Positions 24,193 to 33,117 of a stretch of DNA of 64,000 nucleotides are shown piece after piece. Source of the DNA: Catellatospora sp. TT07R-123 (GTDB lineage: Bacteria; Actinomycetota; Actinomycetes; Mycobacteriales; Micromonosporaceae); assembly GCF_018327705.1 (NCBI RefSeq), contig NZ_BNEM01000001.1:2976001-3040000 (forward strand), in the 5' to 3' direction. Below the pieces are notes generated by a model that did not search any database, had not been told where the DNA came from, and was given only the letters and a program-made list of their open reading frames with translations. The first letter of the stretch is position 1. Every line of letters starts with the position of its first letter. A program made the position numbers and the translations under genes.

Positions 24193-26165
24193 GCCTGCTG
24201 GGCGAGCGGCTGCGCGCCGTCGAGGCGGCGGTACGGTCCGCCGTGGCGGCCCGCCGGGCGGTCGACCCGCAGCCCGACGACGCGTTCCGCGGGCTGTACC
24301 TGTCCGACGAGCAGGCCGAGGCGGTGCTGGCCGACCGGCGCCCGCCGGTCGGGCCGGTGACCGCGGCACCCGGCGCCGGGTCCGCCCGCGCGGACGGCGA
24401 CCGGCTGGCGCGGCTGGCCGAGCGGTTCGGGCTCGACGACCCGGACGTGACCCTGCTGGCGATCGCACTGGCACCAGACCTCGACCCGCGCTTCGAGCGG
24501 CTGTACGGATATCTCAACGACGACGTCAGCCGCCGCCGCGCCTGCGTCGGACTGGCCCTGGATTTGGCCGGGCTGTCGGCGCGGTCGGCCGCCGACCGGC
24601 ACCGGCTGGCCGAGCCGGGGCCGCTGGTCCGGGGCGGCCTGGTCGTCGTCGAGGACACCGAGCGGCCGGTGCTCGGACGGGGCCTGCGGGTGCCGGACCG
24701 GGTGTGCCTGCACCTGCTCGGCGGGGACGCGCCCGACCCGGCGCTGCGGCCCCTGCTGGCCGACCCGGTGCCCGCGCTGGCCGCGCCGGCGCTGCCGGGC
24801 GGCCCGGCGCTCAGCTACCTGCGCGACCAGGTCAGCGGCTGCGCCATGGCCGCCGCGACGGCTGCCCGGCCCGACGCCGTCGTGCTCGACCTGTCCCGGC
24901 TGCCCGCCGACGCCGACCCGGCCGCCGTCGCGGCCGCTGCCGGGCGGGAGGCCCTGCTCCGCGCGGTCGCCCTGATCGCCGGGCCGGTGGAGGCACTGGC
25001 CGAGCGGGGCGCGGGCGCGGTGCGGGTCTTCGCCGACCTCGACGCCCCGGTGCTGCTCACCGGCTCCTGCCCGTGGGAGCCCGCCTGGTCCCGGCGCATC
25101 CCGGCCGTCACCGAGATCGCGGCCCCGACCGGCCCCGAACGCGCCGCGCTGTGGCAGCGCGAGCTCGGCGAACCGGCGGCGCCGGAGCTGGCCGCGCTGA
25201 CCGCGCCGTACCGCTTCTCCCCAGGCCAGATCGCCCAGGCCGCGCAGGCCGCCCGCCAGGCCGCCGCGCTCGACGGCGGCGTGGTGACGGAGCCGCTGCT
25301 GCGCCGGGCCGCCCGCGACCGCACCGTGTCCGGGCTGGAGCGGCTGGCCCGGCGGGTGACGCCGGGGGTCGGCTGGGCCGACCTGGTGCTGCCCGGACCG
25401 GTGCTGACGCTGCTGCGCGAGCTGGTCGCCCGGGTCCGGCACCGCGACACGGTGCTGGGCGCGTGGGCGATGCGCCCTGGCGGCGGTCGCGGCATCGGGG
25501 TGACCAGCCTGTTCGCCGGGGACTCCGGCACCGGCAAGACCATGTCGGCCGAGGTCGTCGCCGGTGCTCTGGGCCTGGACATGTACGTGGTGGACCTGTC
25601 CACGGTCGTCGACAAGTACGTCGGCGAGACCGAGAAGAACCTCGACCGGATCTTCGCGCAGGCGGAGAACTGCAGCAGCGTGCTGCTGTTCGACGAGGCC
25701 GACGCGCTGTTCGGCAAACGCAGCGAGGTGTCCGACGCGCACGACCGCTACGCCAATGTGGAGACCGCGTTCCTGCTCCAGCGGATGGAGTCCTTCGACG
25801 GCGTCGCGGTGCTGACCACGAACCTGCGCGCCAACCTCGACGACGCGTTCCTGCGGCGGCTCGACGTGCTCGTCGACTTCCCGAAACCCGACGCGGCCGC
25901 GCGGCAGCGGCTGTGGCAGGCCTGCCTGCACCCGCACCTGCCGCAGGACGAGGATCTGGAGCTGGAGTTCCTGGCCGACTCGTTCGACCTGTCCGGGGGC
26001 AACATCCGGTCGATCGCGGTGACGGCGGCGTACCTGTCAGCCGAGGCAGGGCGGCCGCTGTCGATGACCGACCTGGTCACGGCGGTGCACCGGGAGTACC
26101 GCAAGCTCGGCCGCCTGGCCACCGCCGCCGAATTCGGCCCCTGGTTCGGCGCCTGGGCAGTTTGA
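24189..26165 (+). CDS. eCIS AAA+ ATPase (Pvc15/Afp15-like)
   Basis: A 658-aa ATPase. The N-terminal half is helical with a lid-like repeat of degenerate ATPase fold. The C-terminal AAA+ module has Walker A GDSGTGKT near residue 444, the pore-region DLSTVVDKYVGETEKNLD, Walker B VLLFDEAD near 498 and sensor/arginine finger TTNLRANLDDAFLRRLD. Homologues in eCIS loci are needed for particle assembly or cargo handling, though their exact action is unsettled. The GTG at 24189 overlaps the preceding stop codon. It ends 14 bp before the convergent DUF4157 gene. Confidence 0.9.
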   Translation: MSLLGERLRAVEAAVRSAVAARRAVDPQPDDAFRGLYLSDEQAEAVLADRRPPVGPVTAAPGAGSARADGDRLARLAERFGLDDPDVTLLAIALAPDLDPRFERLYGYLNDDVSRRRACVGLALDLAGLSARSAADRHRLAEPGPLVRGGLVVVEDTERPVLGRGLRVPDRVCLHLLGGDAPDPALRPLLADPVPALAAPALPGGPALSYLRDQVSGCAMAAATAARPDAVVLDLSRLPADADPAAVAAAAGREALLRAVALIAGPVEALAERGAGAVRVFADLDAPVLLTGSCPWEPAWSRRIPAVTEIAAPTGPERAALWQRELGEPAAPELAALTAPYRFSPGQIAQAAQAARQAAALDGGVVTEPLLRRAARDRTVSGLERLARRVTPGVGWADLVLPGPVLTLLRELVARVRHRDTVLGAWAMRPGGGRGIGVTSLFAGDSGTGKTMSAEVVAGALGLDMYVVDLSTVVDKYVGETEKNLDRIFAQAENCSSVLLFDEADALFGKRSEVSDAHDRYANVETAFLLQRMESFDGVAVLTTNLRANLDDAFLRRLDVLVDFPKPDAAARQRLWQACLHPHLPQDEDLELEFLADSFDLSGGNIRSIAVTAAYLSAEAGRPLSMTDLVTAVHREYRKLGRLATAAEFGPWFGAWAV

Positions 26166-26179
26166 GCACGGTCCGCCGG

Positions 26180-26818
26180 TCAGGCCGGGACCTCCTCCTC
26201 CGGCTCCTCGGGGCCCTGGCGCTGCACGTCCGGTGCGGCCGGGGCCGCGTCCTCCTCATGGCGCTGCACGGCGCCCGGACCGGCCAGCACCGCCGCGGCG
26301 TTGGCCTCGGCGGCGCGCTCGAACCGGTCACCCGGGTCGGAGACGCGCACGCCCCCGCCCTGCTCGGTGCCGTCCACGGCCCCGCCTCGCTGCTGGAGCA
26401 CGTGGGTCAGCTCGTGGGCGACGGTGTGCCGGCCCGCGTCGCTGTGCACGTCCTCGCGCCCGGCGCCGAGGACGATCTCGTCGCCGACCGTGTACGCCTG
26501 CGCCTGCACGCTGGCGGCGCTGTCCGCGGCCGGACCGCCGGTGTGCAGCCGTACCGAGGAGAAGTCAGCGCCGCCGAACCGGGACTCCATGTCGGTCCGC
26601 AGCCCGGCGGGCATCGGTGACCCGCCGCCGTGGCCGATCACGTCGAGCACCGGCGAGCGCTGCTGCTCGGTGTCCTCAAGGGCCGCGGCGACCGCGGCGT
26701 TGCCCGCAGAACGTTGCAGTGTCAGCAGTTCGCGGTGCGGCGGCGCGGTGCCGGCGCCGTCGGCCCGCACCTTCGCGGGGCGGGTCGCGTGCTGCGGCGA
26801 CATCTCCTGCTCATGCAT
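26180..26818 (-). CDS. DUF4157 eCIS-core domain protein
   Basis: A 212-aa protein with the eCIS-core DUF4157 domain at residues 65-145 (GLRTDMESRFGGADFSSVRLHTGG and AHELTHVLQQ, a zincin HExxH near residue 135). The Gln-Arg linkers and the acidic Pro-rich tail are typical. In eCIS loci this domain marks proteins loaded into or attached to the particle, often with a C-terminal toxin. Here there is no payload domain after the core. Expressed divergently from the sheath gene, with AAGGAG upstream of the ATG. Confidence 0.88.
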   Translation of the reverse strand: MHEQEMSPQHATRPAKVRADGAGTAPPHRELLTLQRSAGNAAVAAALEDTEQQRSPVLDVIGHGGGSPMPAGLRTDMESRFGGADFSSVRLHTGGPAADSAASVQAQAYTVGDEIVLGAGREDVHSDAGRHTVAHELTHVLQQRGGAVDGTEQGGGVRVSDPGDRFERAAEANAAAVLAGPGAVQRHEEDAAPAAPDVQRQGPEEPEEEVPA

Positions 26819-26990
26819 GACGGCTCCTTAGAGAATTGCCTCACACCCCTATGTTTCCGCAGCTAGCCTTGGTGGCGGGTAGCTTCCGGACATTTCCCCT
26901 TCGGGCCCCGGGCTTCCGTCATCCGCCACCGCCGCGGTGAGCACACCAGACCGGTGAGCGGGTCACCGTCGGCCGAGAAAGGGCAGGGTC

Positions 26991-28649
26991 ATGGCTCCCT
27001 ATCTGTCACCCGGTGTGTACGTCGAGGAACTGGAGGCGTCCTCCCGGCCGATCGAAGGCGTCGGCACCGCCGTGGCCGCGTTCGTCGGCCTGGCCACGCA
27101 GGGACCGGTGAACGCGCCGACGCTGGTGACCAACTGGAACCAGTTCACCAACGCGTTCGGCGACTTCGCCGAGGGCTCGTACCTGGCCCACGCGGTGTAC
27201 GGCTACTTCGCCAACGGTGGCGGCAGCTGCTACATCGTGCGCATCGGCGGCGACGGCGCCGCCGCGAACCGCACGAACGGCGCGAGCGGCACGAACGGTG
27301 CCGACGGTGACGGCCCGGCAGCCGACGCGCCGCCGCAGGCGGCGACGGGCATGCTCGGGGCGTACCCGGTGCGCGCGCTCAAACCCGGTCCCGGCGGCAA
27401 CGCGATCGAGATCGACGTCGAGGCGGCCGAGTCGCCCGAGGGCGGCGAGGGCGCGCCGGACAAGGGCGGCAAGGGCGGCGGCGGTACCGATGAGGACTTC
27501 AAGATCACCGTACGCCGCGAGCAGCAGCGCGAGCAGTTCACCGTGTCGACCCGGCCCGGCCGCACCAATGTGGCGACCGTCGTCAACGCGCAGTCCAAGC
27601 TGATCGCGCTCGAAGAGCCGGTCGGCGCCGTCACCCGCCCGCAGGCGGGCACCGTGGCGCTGTCCGGCGGCTCGGCCGCGGTGGTGGTGGCCGCGGCCGC
27701 GTCCGCGCCGGCCCCCGTCGTCGCCACGAACGGCGGCACGCCCCGGCCGGAGCACTACGTCGGCGACTCCGCCGACCGCACCGGGTTCGCCGGGCTGGAG
27801 GCCGTGGAAGAGGTCACCATCCTCGCCGTGCCGGACCTGATGGCGTCGTACCAGCAGGGGCAGATCGACCTGCAGGGCGTCCAGGCGGTACATCAGGCGA
27901 TGCTCACCCACTGCGAGCTGATGGGCGACCGGGTGGCCATCATCGACCCGCCGCCCGGCCTCAACGCCCAGCAGATCAAGCAGTGGCGGATGGGCGAGGC
28001 CAACTACGACTCCAAGCAGGCCGCCCTGTACTGGCCCTGGATCAAGGTGCTCGACCCGGTACGCGGCCAGCCGATCATGGTGCCGCCCAGCGGGCACGTC
28101 GCCGGCGTCTGGGGCCGCAACGACGACACCCGGGGCGTGCACAAGGCACCGGCCAACGAGGTCGTACGCGGCGCGCTCGCACCCGAGCTCCAGCTCACCC
28201 GGGCCGAGCAGGACCTGCTCAACCCGGTGGGCATCAACTGCATCCGGTCGTTCCCCGGGCGCGGCATCCGGGTGTGGGGCGCGCGCACCCTGTCCAGCGA
28301 CCCCGCGTGGCGCTACCTGAACGTCCGGCGGCTGTTCAACTACCTGGAGGAGAGCATCCTCGGCGGTACGCAGTGGGCCGTGTTCGAGCCCAACGACGTG
28401 GCGCTCTGGGCCAAGCTGCGCCGCACCATCAGCGCGTTCCTGGTCAACGAGTGGCGCCGCGGCGCGCTGTTCGGGCTGACGCCGGACGAGGCGTTCTACG
28501 TCAAGTGCGACGAGGAGACCAACCTCGCGGAGAGCATCGACCTCGGCCAGGTCATCTGCGAGATCGGCGTCGCCCCGGTCAAACCGGCCGAATTCGTGGT
28601 CTTCCGGCTGGCCCAGTTCTCCGGCGGCGCCAGCCTGGTCAGCGAGTGA
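26991..28649 (+). CDS. Contractile sheath protein of the eCIS
   Basis: A 552-aa phage-tail-sheath family protein (MAPYLSPGVYVEELEASSRPI, VAAFVGLATQGPVNAP, and the C-terminal polymerisation domain WRYLNVRRLFNYLEESILGGTQW...DLGQVICEIGVAPVKPAEFV). It forms the outer helical sheath whose contraction drives the inner tube. Residues about 85-165 and 200-240 are Gly/Ala-rich insertions, presumably surface loops. RBS AAAGGG lies upstream. It is followed at 13 bp by the tube gene, as in phage and eCIS loci. Confidence 0.95.
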   Translation: MAPYLSPGVYVEELEASSRPIEGVGTAVAAFVGLATQGPVNAPTLVTNWNQFTNAFGDFAEGSYLAHAVYGYFANGGGSCYIVRIGGDGAAANRTNGASGTNGADGDGPAADAPPQAATGMLGAYPVRALKPGPGGNAIEIDVEAAESPEGGEGAPDKGGKGGGGTDEDFKITVRREQQREQFTVSTRPGRTNVATVVNAQSKLIALEEPVGAVTRPQAGTVALSGGSAAVVVAAAASAPAPVVATNGGTPRPEHYVGDSADRTGFAGLEAVEEVTILAVPDLMASYQQGQIDLQGVQAVHQAMLTHCELMGDRVAIIDPPPGLNAQQIKQWRMGEANYDSKQAALYWPWIKVLDPVRGQPIMVPPSGHVAGVWGRNDDTRGVHKAPANEVVRGALAPELQLTRAEQDLLNPVGINCIRSFPGRGIRVWGARTLSSDPAWRYLNVRRLFNYLEESILGGTQWAVFEPNDVALWAKLRRTISAFLVNEWRRGALFGLTPDEAFYVKCDEETNLAESIDLGQVICEIGVAPVKPAEFVVFRLAQFSGGASLVSE

Positions 28650-28662
28650 GTGAGGAGAGGTC

Positions 28663-29106
28663 ATGGGACTTCCGGAACGCGACACCGCCGTCGGGCACTC
28701 CTTCGGGCTCGAGTTCGACGGCATCACCATCAAGGCCATCACCGAGGTCACCGGGCTCAAGATCGAGCAGGACGTCATCGACCTCAAGCAGAACACCAAC
28801 GACGGCAAGTACGAGATCAAACGGCTGCCCGGCCGCCCCAAGGCGGGTGAGGTCACGCTGACGCGAGGCCTCACCGCCGACCAGAGCTTCTCGAAGTGGG
28901 TCAAGGACAGCCAGTTCGGCAAGATGCAGGACGCCCGCAAGGGCGGCTCGATCATCATCTACGACTTCGAGGGCGCGGAGATCAAGCGATACAAGCTGGT
29001 GAACGCCTGGCCCAAGAGCCTGGAGATCGGCAGCCTGAAGGCGGGCGACACGTCCCTGCTCACCGAGAAGCTCGCCATCACGTACGAGCGCATCGAGGTC
29101 GGCTGA
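28663..29106 (+). CDS. eCIS inner tube protein (gp19/Pvc1-like)
   Basis: A 147-aa T4-gp19-type tail tube protein: VGHSFGLEFDGITIKAITEVTGL, LPGRPKAGEVTLTRGLTADQSFSKWV and a C-terminal strand EKLAITYERIEVG. Hexamer rings of this protein make the lumen. A GAGAGG ribosome site precedes the ATG. The TGA overlaps the next gene's ATG (TGATG). Confidence 0.93.
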   Translation: MGLPERDTAVGHSFGLEFDGITIKAITEVTGLKIEQDVIDLKQNTNDGKYEIKRLPGRPKAGEVTLTRGLTADQSFSKWVKDSQFGKMQDARKGGSIIIYDFEGAEIKRYKLVNAWPKSLEIGSLKAGDTSLLTEKLAITYERIEVG

Positions 29107-29531
29107 TGCGCCGGGTGATCGGCGCGGTGCTCACCAGGCAGGCCGACACCCCGCGCGACCAGCTCGTCACCGAATTCGGCTTCACCCTCCCGCTGGGCTA
29201 TGTGGACAGCGGCGGCGCGGTCCACCGCGACGGGGTGATGCGGCTGGCGACGGCCCGCGACGAGCTGGTCCCGCTGCGCGACGACCGCGTACGGGAGAAC
29301 CCCGGCTACCTGTCGGTCGTCCTGCTGGCCCGCGTCGTCACCCGGCTCGGTGCCGTCACCGACATCCACGCCGGGGTGGTCGAGAACCTGTTCGCCGCCG
29401 ACCTGGCGTTCCTTCAGGACCTCTACCGCCGGGTCAACGCCGAGGGCCACACCCGCGCCGACGTCAACTGCCCCGGCTGCGGGCACGGCTTCACCGTCGA
29501 CACGGCCGGCAGCCGCCTGGGGGAATCGTGA
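29106..29531 (+). CDS. Small eCIS protein with C-terminal zinc-knuckle motif
   Basis: A 141-aa protein found at the place where eCIS and phage loci carry tail-assembly proteins. The body is mixed alpha/beta (FGFTLPLGYVDSGGAVHRDGVMRLAT, then VVLLARVVTRLGAV). It ends with CPGCGHGF, a probable metal knuckle or half zinc ribbon. By analogy with phage loci it may help load tube subunits. It is coupled to both neighbours by overlaps. The longer in-frame upstream extension is a shadow of the tube gene. Confidence 0.8.
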   Translation: MRRVIGAVLTRQADTPRDQLVTEFGFTLPLGYVDSGGAVHRDGVMRLATARDELVPLRDDRVRENPGYLSVVLLARVVTRLGAVTDIHAGVVENLFAADLAFLQDLYRRVNAEGHTRADVNCPGCGHGFTVDTAGSRLGES

Positions 29532-29674
29532 GGCACCCGCCTGAGCAGCTCTGGCAGGAGATCGCAACGGTGGCGTGCCGCTTCGGCTGGTCGCTGCAGG
29601 ACATCCTCGACCTCGAACACGCCGACCGGCGCCGCCTCGTCGGCATCATCGGCGACTGGGACACCGGGAGGTAG
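29528..29674 (+). CDS. DUF6760-like 48-aa eCIS protein
   Basis: A 48-residue gene starting at a GTG that overlaps the previous stop (GTGA). The peptide (start VRHPPEQLWQEIATVACRFG, then WSLQDILDLEHADRR, ending DWDTGR) matches the pattern of the DUF6760 family, small helical proteins found in eCIS and phage-like loci next to the preceding gene. It resembles the C-terminal helix of tail-assembly chaperones. It ends three bases before the next GTG. Confidence 0.8.
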   Translation: MRHPPEQLWQEIATVACRFGWSLQDILDLEHADRRRLVGIIGDWDTGR

Positions 29675-29677
29675 GCG

Positions 29678-32656
29678 GTGGGCTGGTGGAGCAGGTTCCG
29701 GCGGCCGGCGCCGGAGGAGCCGACGGCACGGCCCACGCCCCGCGCGTGGGCCGAACTGCCCGCGCTGGCGCCCGTCACCGGGCCCATGCCGCTGGCCGCG
29801 CTCGGCCCCGCCTTCGCCGACGGCCTGGTCACCCGCCGGCCGACCATGCTGACCGGCACGCTCGGCCACGCCGTCGGCCTGCCACCCGCCCAGCAGCCGC
29901 CCGCACCGGCCACCGGCGCACCGCCCACCGGCACACCGGGACCGGTGCAGCGCCGGGAGGCGGCTGCGGACCGGCCCGTCCCGGCCCGCCCACTGCCACC
30001 GCAGGCGGCGCTGCCACCGACCGTCCTCCGCGAACACCTGTCCGCCCCGCTCCCACCCCAGTCGCCGTCACCGACCGTGCTCCGCGAACACCTGCCCACC
30101 CCACTCCCACCCCAGTCGCTGCCACCGACCTCGCTCCACGAACACCTGCCCACCCCACTCCCACCCCAGGCACCGCCACCGACCTCGCTCCACGAACACC
30201 TGCCCACCCCACTCCCACCGTCCGGTGCGGCAGGCTCCGAACCCGCGGCCGCGGTCTGGACAGCCGACACGTCCGGGCACGCCGGGCTGATCCCGGCGCC
30301 ACCGCTCCCCACCGCTGCCCGCGATGTCGCGACGCCGGTGGCGGGCCGGTCCGATCACGCCGTGAGCTCGGTCGCGCCGCTCGCCAGCGGTGACATGCCC
30401 GCCGCCTACCAGCGGGATCTGCCCACCACGCCCCTGCCCGACGTCGTACCCGTGACCACGGCGCAGACCCTCCGCCGCGACCAGCCCGCCGCGCCCAAAT
30501 CGCAGCCCGCCGCCTCCGCCGCGACCGGGCCGCGCCCCGGCGACGCGGCTCCCCGCATCACTTCGAGGACCGGCAGCGGCGACCGGCCCGCGTCCACGGC
30601 TGCGCCCGGCGGCGACCCAGCCGTCATCGTGGCACCGGCCGGTCTCGGCGACGGCTCTCCGACACCCCCCGTCAGCACGGAGCCCGCCACGGCAGGACGT
30701 GACCGGGCGGCCGCGGGTCTGCCGACCGCCGCACACAGCCGCAGCACCGGATTCCCCGGCCCGGCCGGAGCCGTCCCGCTCACCGGTTCCACCGAAGCCG
30801 AACCCGAACCCGATGGGGTCGCCGGGGTGACGGCGCCGGACGGGTCCGTCGCAGGCGGCGACGTGCCCGTGCAGACCGAGCCCGACGACGCCGCACCGCA
30901 TCCGGCACCTGATCTGACCCGGGGACCGCAGCGTCCACGGCTGGGACCGGCGCTCACCGCTTCGAGATCTTGTGCACTTTCCGTCGCTCCAGCGACAGAA
31001 AACGCACAAGATCTGGCGACGACCGCCGGACCGGCCGCTGTGCCCGTGGCACAACGCCTGCTCACCGACATCGCGAGAACACCTACGGTGATCACACCGC
31101 CCCACACGGCCGCACCGCATGACGAAGCCACACCGCACGGCGAAGCCGCACCGCACGGCGAGGGCGCACCGCACGGCGAGGCCGCACCGCATGGCGAAGC
31201 CGCACCGCACGGCGAAGCCGCACCGACCCACGCGGCCGCACCGCACTGGGAAGCCGCACCGCACTGGGAAGCCGCATCGCACGGCGAGGCCGCATCGCAC
31301 CACCCAGCCGCCGCGCTCCCCGCAGCCGCAACGCTCTCGCCGTCGATGACACCCCGCCCGCCCGTCGACACCCTCGCGGCCGACCACGCCGACCGGTTCG
31401 ACAGACCCGCCACCGACCGTCCCTCCCGGATCCAGCGCGCCACCCTCGATGCACCGGCGATCCCCAGCGGTTCCCTGCGCAGTCCGGACACCGCTCCGAC
31501 CGCCGACGACACCCCGACCAGACTTGGCACGGCCCTCGTCGTGGCCACCGCCGCAGACACGGCCCTGCTCGGCACCTGGGCGCCCGACGCGGCCCTGAGC
31601 GCCCACCGCGATGCCGAGACCGGCCCTCAGACAGCCGGACCAGGCGCGATACGCGGTTCCGACCTGCCCGCCATCGTGACGCCACCCGGCCCGACGGCAT
31701 CCGCCGACACCCACTCGGCGGGGTCGCGTACGGCGACGGCGCACACCAGCGCCGATGCCACGACCGCGCTCAGCCCTATCTCAGCAGGCCCGGCGCCGCG
31801 GCCGGCGACCGTGCAGCGGACGGCCGACTCCGCGCCGAGCGACCTGCCGGTCTCCTCGATCTTGGCACCACCGCCCGGCCCACGACCCTCAGCGCGACCA
31901 CTGCCAGGGAAGGCGCGACCACTGCCAGAGAACCAGTCACTGCCAGAGAACCAGTCACTGCAACAGAGCCGGTCACTGCAAGAGAACCGGTCACTGCCGG
32001 AGAACCGGCACCTGGCACAGAGCTGGGAACTGGCACAGAGCCGGGAACTGGCACAGAGCCGGGAACTGGTACAGAACCGGACGCCGCTGCCGCCGCCCGA
32101 TCGGCCGGTGCTGGCCCGCCAGCCGCTGCACACCGTGCTCGCCCACTCTGCCATGTCCGCCCGGTCTGGCCCCGCCGCCGCGGCCCCGGTCGAGCCGGTG
32201 CCAGCGATACCCGCGACGCTGCCGTGGCGGCGCGCGACGGCGACCGCAGCCGACCCGGTGGTGCCCGCCGTGCAGCGGTTCGCCGAGCTAGCGGCCGATC
32301 CCGGCGCGGCGGCGCTCGGCACAGGCCTGGCGGTCGCCGACGGTGACGGGGTCCGGTTCACCTGGGCCGACGAGCCCGCCGACGCGCCCGCAGACACGCC
32401 CGCGGACGCGCCCACCGACGCACCGCCGCCCACCGCGGTGCAGCGACTGACCGGCGCACCGGCTGCGGCTGGCGCGCCCGGCGCGGGATCGGCCACGCCG
32501 GGCGGACCGCAGCCGGGCGGGCTGCCGCCGGGCGCACTGACCCCCGCCGGCCTGGACGACCTGGCCGCGCGGCTCTACGACCGCATCCGCGAGCGGCTCG
32601 GCGACGAGCTGCGCCGCGACCGCGAGCGGTCCGGTCTGGCCACCGGCCTGCGCTGA
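29678..32656 (+). CDS. 992-aa Pro/Ala-rich low-complexity eCIS protein
   Basis: A long, mostly disordered protein between the tube and baseplate genes. The N-terminal 65 residues (MGWWSRFRRPAPEEP, WAELPALAPVTGPMPLAALG) and the C-terminal helix (LDDLAARLYDRIRERLGDELRRDRERSGL) look conserved. Between them lie four 18-aa repeats (PTVLREHLPTPLPPQ-type, residues 114-182), about ten 6-aa PHGEAA repeats and nine 6-aa repeats (LPENQS/LAQSRE). A palindromic DNA element encodes residues 430-446, including the only Cys. Length and position would suit a ruler or internal filler, but composition is unlike helical tape measures. The start is a GTG three bases after the previous stop. Confidence 0.8.
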   Translation: MGWWSRFRRPAPEEPTARPTPRAWAELPALAPVTGPMPLAALGPAFADGLVTRRPTMLTGTLGHAVGLPPAQQPPAPATGAPPTGTPGPVQRREAAADRPVPARPLPPQAALPPTVLREHLSAPLPPQSPSPTVLREHLPTPLPPQSLPPTSLHEHLPTPLPPQAPPPTSLHEHLPTPLPPSGAAGSEPAAAVWTADTSGHAGLIPAPPLPTAARDVATPVAGRSDHAVSSVAPLASGDMPAAYQRDLPTTPLPDVVPVTTAQTLRRDQPAAPKSQPAASAATGPRPGDAAPRITSRTGSGDRPASTAAPGGDPAVIVAPAGLGDGSPTPPVSTEPATAGRDRAAAGLPTAAHSRSTGFPGPAGAVPLTGSTEAEPEPDGVAGVTAPDGSVAGGDVPVQTEPDDAAPHPAPDLTRGPQRPRLGPALTASRSCALSVAPATENAQDLATTAGPAAVPVAQRLLTDIARTPTVITPPHTAAPHDEATPHGEAAPHGEGAPHGEAAPHGEAAPHGEAAPTHAAAPHWEAAPHWEAASHGEAASHHPAAALPAAATLSPSMTPRPPVDTLAADHADRFDRPATDRPSRIQRATLDAPAIPSGSLRSPDTAPTADDTPTRLGTALVVATAADTALLGTWAPDAALSAHRDAETGPQTAGPGAIRGSDLPAIVTPPGPTASADTHSAGSRTATAHTSADATTALSPISAGPAPRPATVQRTADSAPSDLPVSSILAPPPGPRPSARPLPGKARPLPENQSLPENQSLQQSRSLQENRSLPENRHLAQSWELAQSRELAQSRELVQNRTPLPPPDRPVLARQPLHTVLAHSAMSARSGPAAAAPVEPVPAIPATLPWRRATATAADPVVPAVQRFAELAADPGAAALGTGLAVADGDGVRFTWADEPADAPADTPADAPTDAPPPTAVQRLTGAPAAAGAPGAGSATPGGPQPGGLPPGALTPAGLDDLAARLYDRIRERLGDELRRDRERSGLATGLR
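30017..30221 (+). repeat. Four tandem 54-bp coding repeats
   Basis: Units start at 30017, 30071, 30125 and 30179, the last being partial. Each encodes an 18-residue Pro-rich segment with an L-x-E-H-L core in the 992-aa protein. Confidence 0.85.
30965..31014. repeat. Dispersed palindrome family B, copy 2, inside a gene
   Basis: AGATCT to AGATCT, 50 bp, the inverted counterpart of 8715-8764 with most positions identical. It is read through in frame as RSCALSVAPATENAQDL. Confidence 0.85.
31113..31318 (+). repeat. About ten 18-bp His-rich coding repeats
   Basis: Degenerate units encode PHGEAA (variants PHGEGA, PHWEAA, SHGEAA) in the 992-aa protein. Tandem slippage is the likely origin. Confidence 0.8.
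31900..32085 (+). repeat. Nine 18-bp Gln/Glu-rich coding repeats
   Basis: Units encode LPENQS, LQQSRS, LQENRS, LPENRH and LAQSRE-type hexapeptides in the 992-aa protein. The DNA (CTGCCAGAGAACCAGTCA-type) is markedly less GC-rich than its surroundings. Confidence 0.8.
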
Positions 32657-32664
32657 GGAGGAAC

Positions 32665-33117
32665 ATGACCAAGCCATCCGCTCCGTCCACCCCCGATCCC
32701 GCCGTCGCGGTCTGCTTCTGGGTCAAGGTCGACGGCCGTGACCTGGGCGCGTTCACCGCCTGCGACGGCATCGGCTGCGAGGTCGTCATCGAGCAGCGGG
32801 AGGAGGGCGGCAACAACAGCTTCGTGCACCAGCTCCCGGGGCGGATCAAGTACACCAACATCAAGCTGACCCGGCCCGTCGACGCCGACACCAAGAAGAT
32901 CGCCGTATGGTTCGCCGGATTCGGCGGCGTGGTGCAGCGGACCACCGCGACCATCCAGGCGATGACCGCCGACGGCACCATCGTCTACGCCTGGCATCTG
33001 ACGGGTGTCATCCCGGTGCGCTGGACCGGTCCGTCGCTGTCGGTGGACAGCGCGAAGGTGGCGACCGAGACCCTGGAGCTGGCGCACCACGGGTTCATGC
33101 AGGGGGCGGGCGCATGA
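32665..33117 (+). CDS. Second eCIS tube-type protein (Pvc5-like tube initiator)
   Basis: A 150-aa gp19-family tube protein (VCFWVKVDGRDLGAFTACDGIGCEVVIEQREEGG, LPGRIKYTNIKLTRPV, VATETLELAHHGFM). eCIS loci carry a divergent tube paralogue here that links the tube to the baseplate hub. GAGGAGG precedes the ATG, and the stop overlaps the next ATG (ATGA). Confidence 0.9.
   Translation: MTKPSAPSTPDPAVAVCFWVKVDGRDLGAFTACDGIGCEVVIEQREEGGNNSFVHQLPGRIKYTNIKLTRPVDADTKKIAVWFAGFGGVVQRTTATIQAMTADGTIVYAWHLTGVIPVRWTGPSLSVDSAKVATETLELAHHGFMQGAGA

Noticed and set aside
26180-26818. Dedicated toxin effector of the eCIS
   Set aside because: No recognisable toxin domain follows the DUF4157 core, so an effector role is not claimed.
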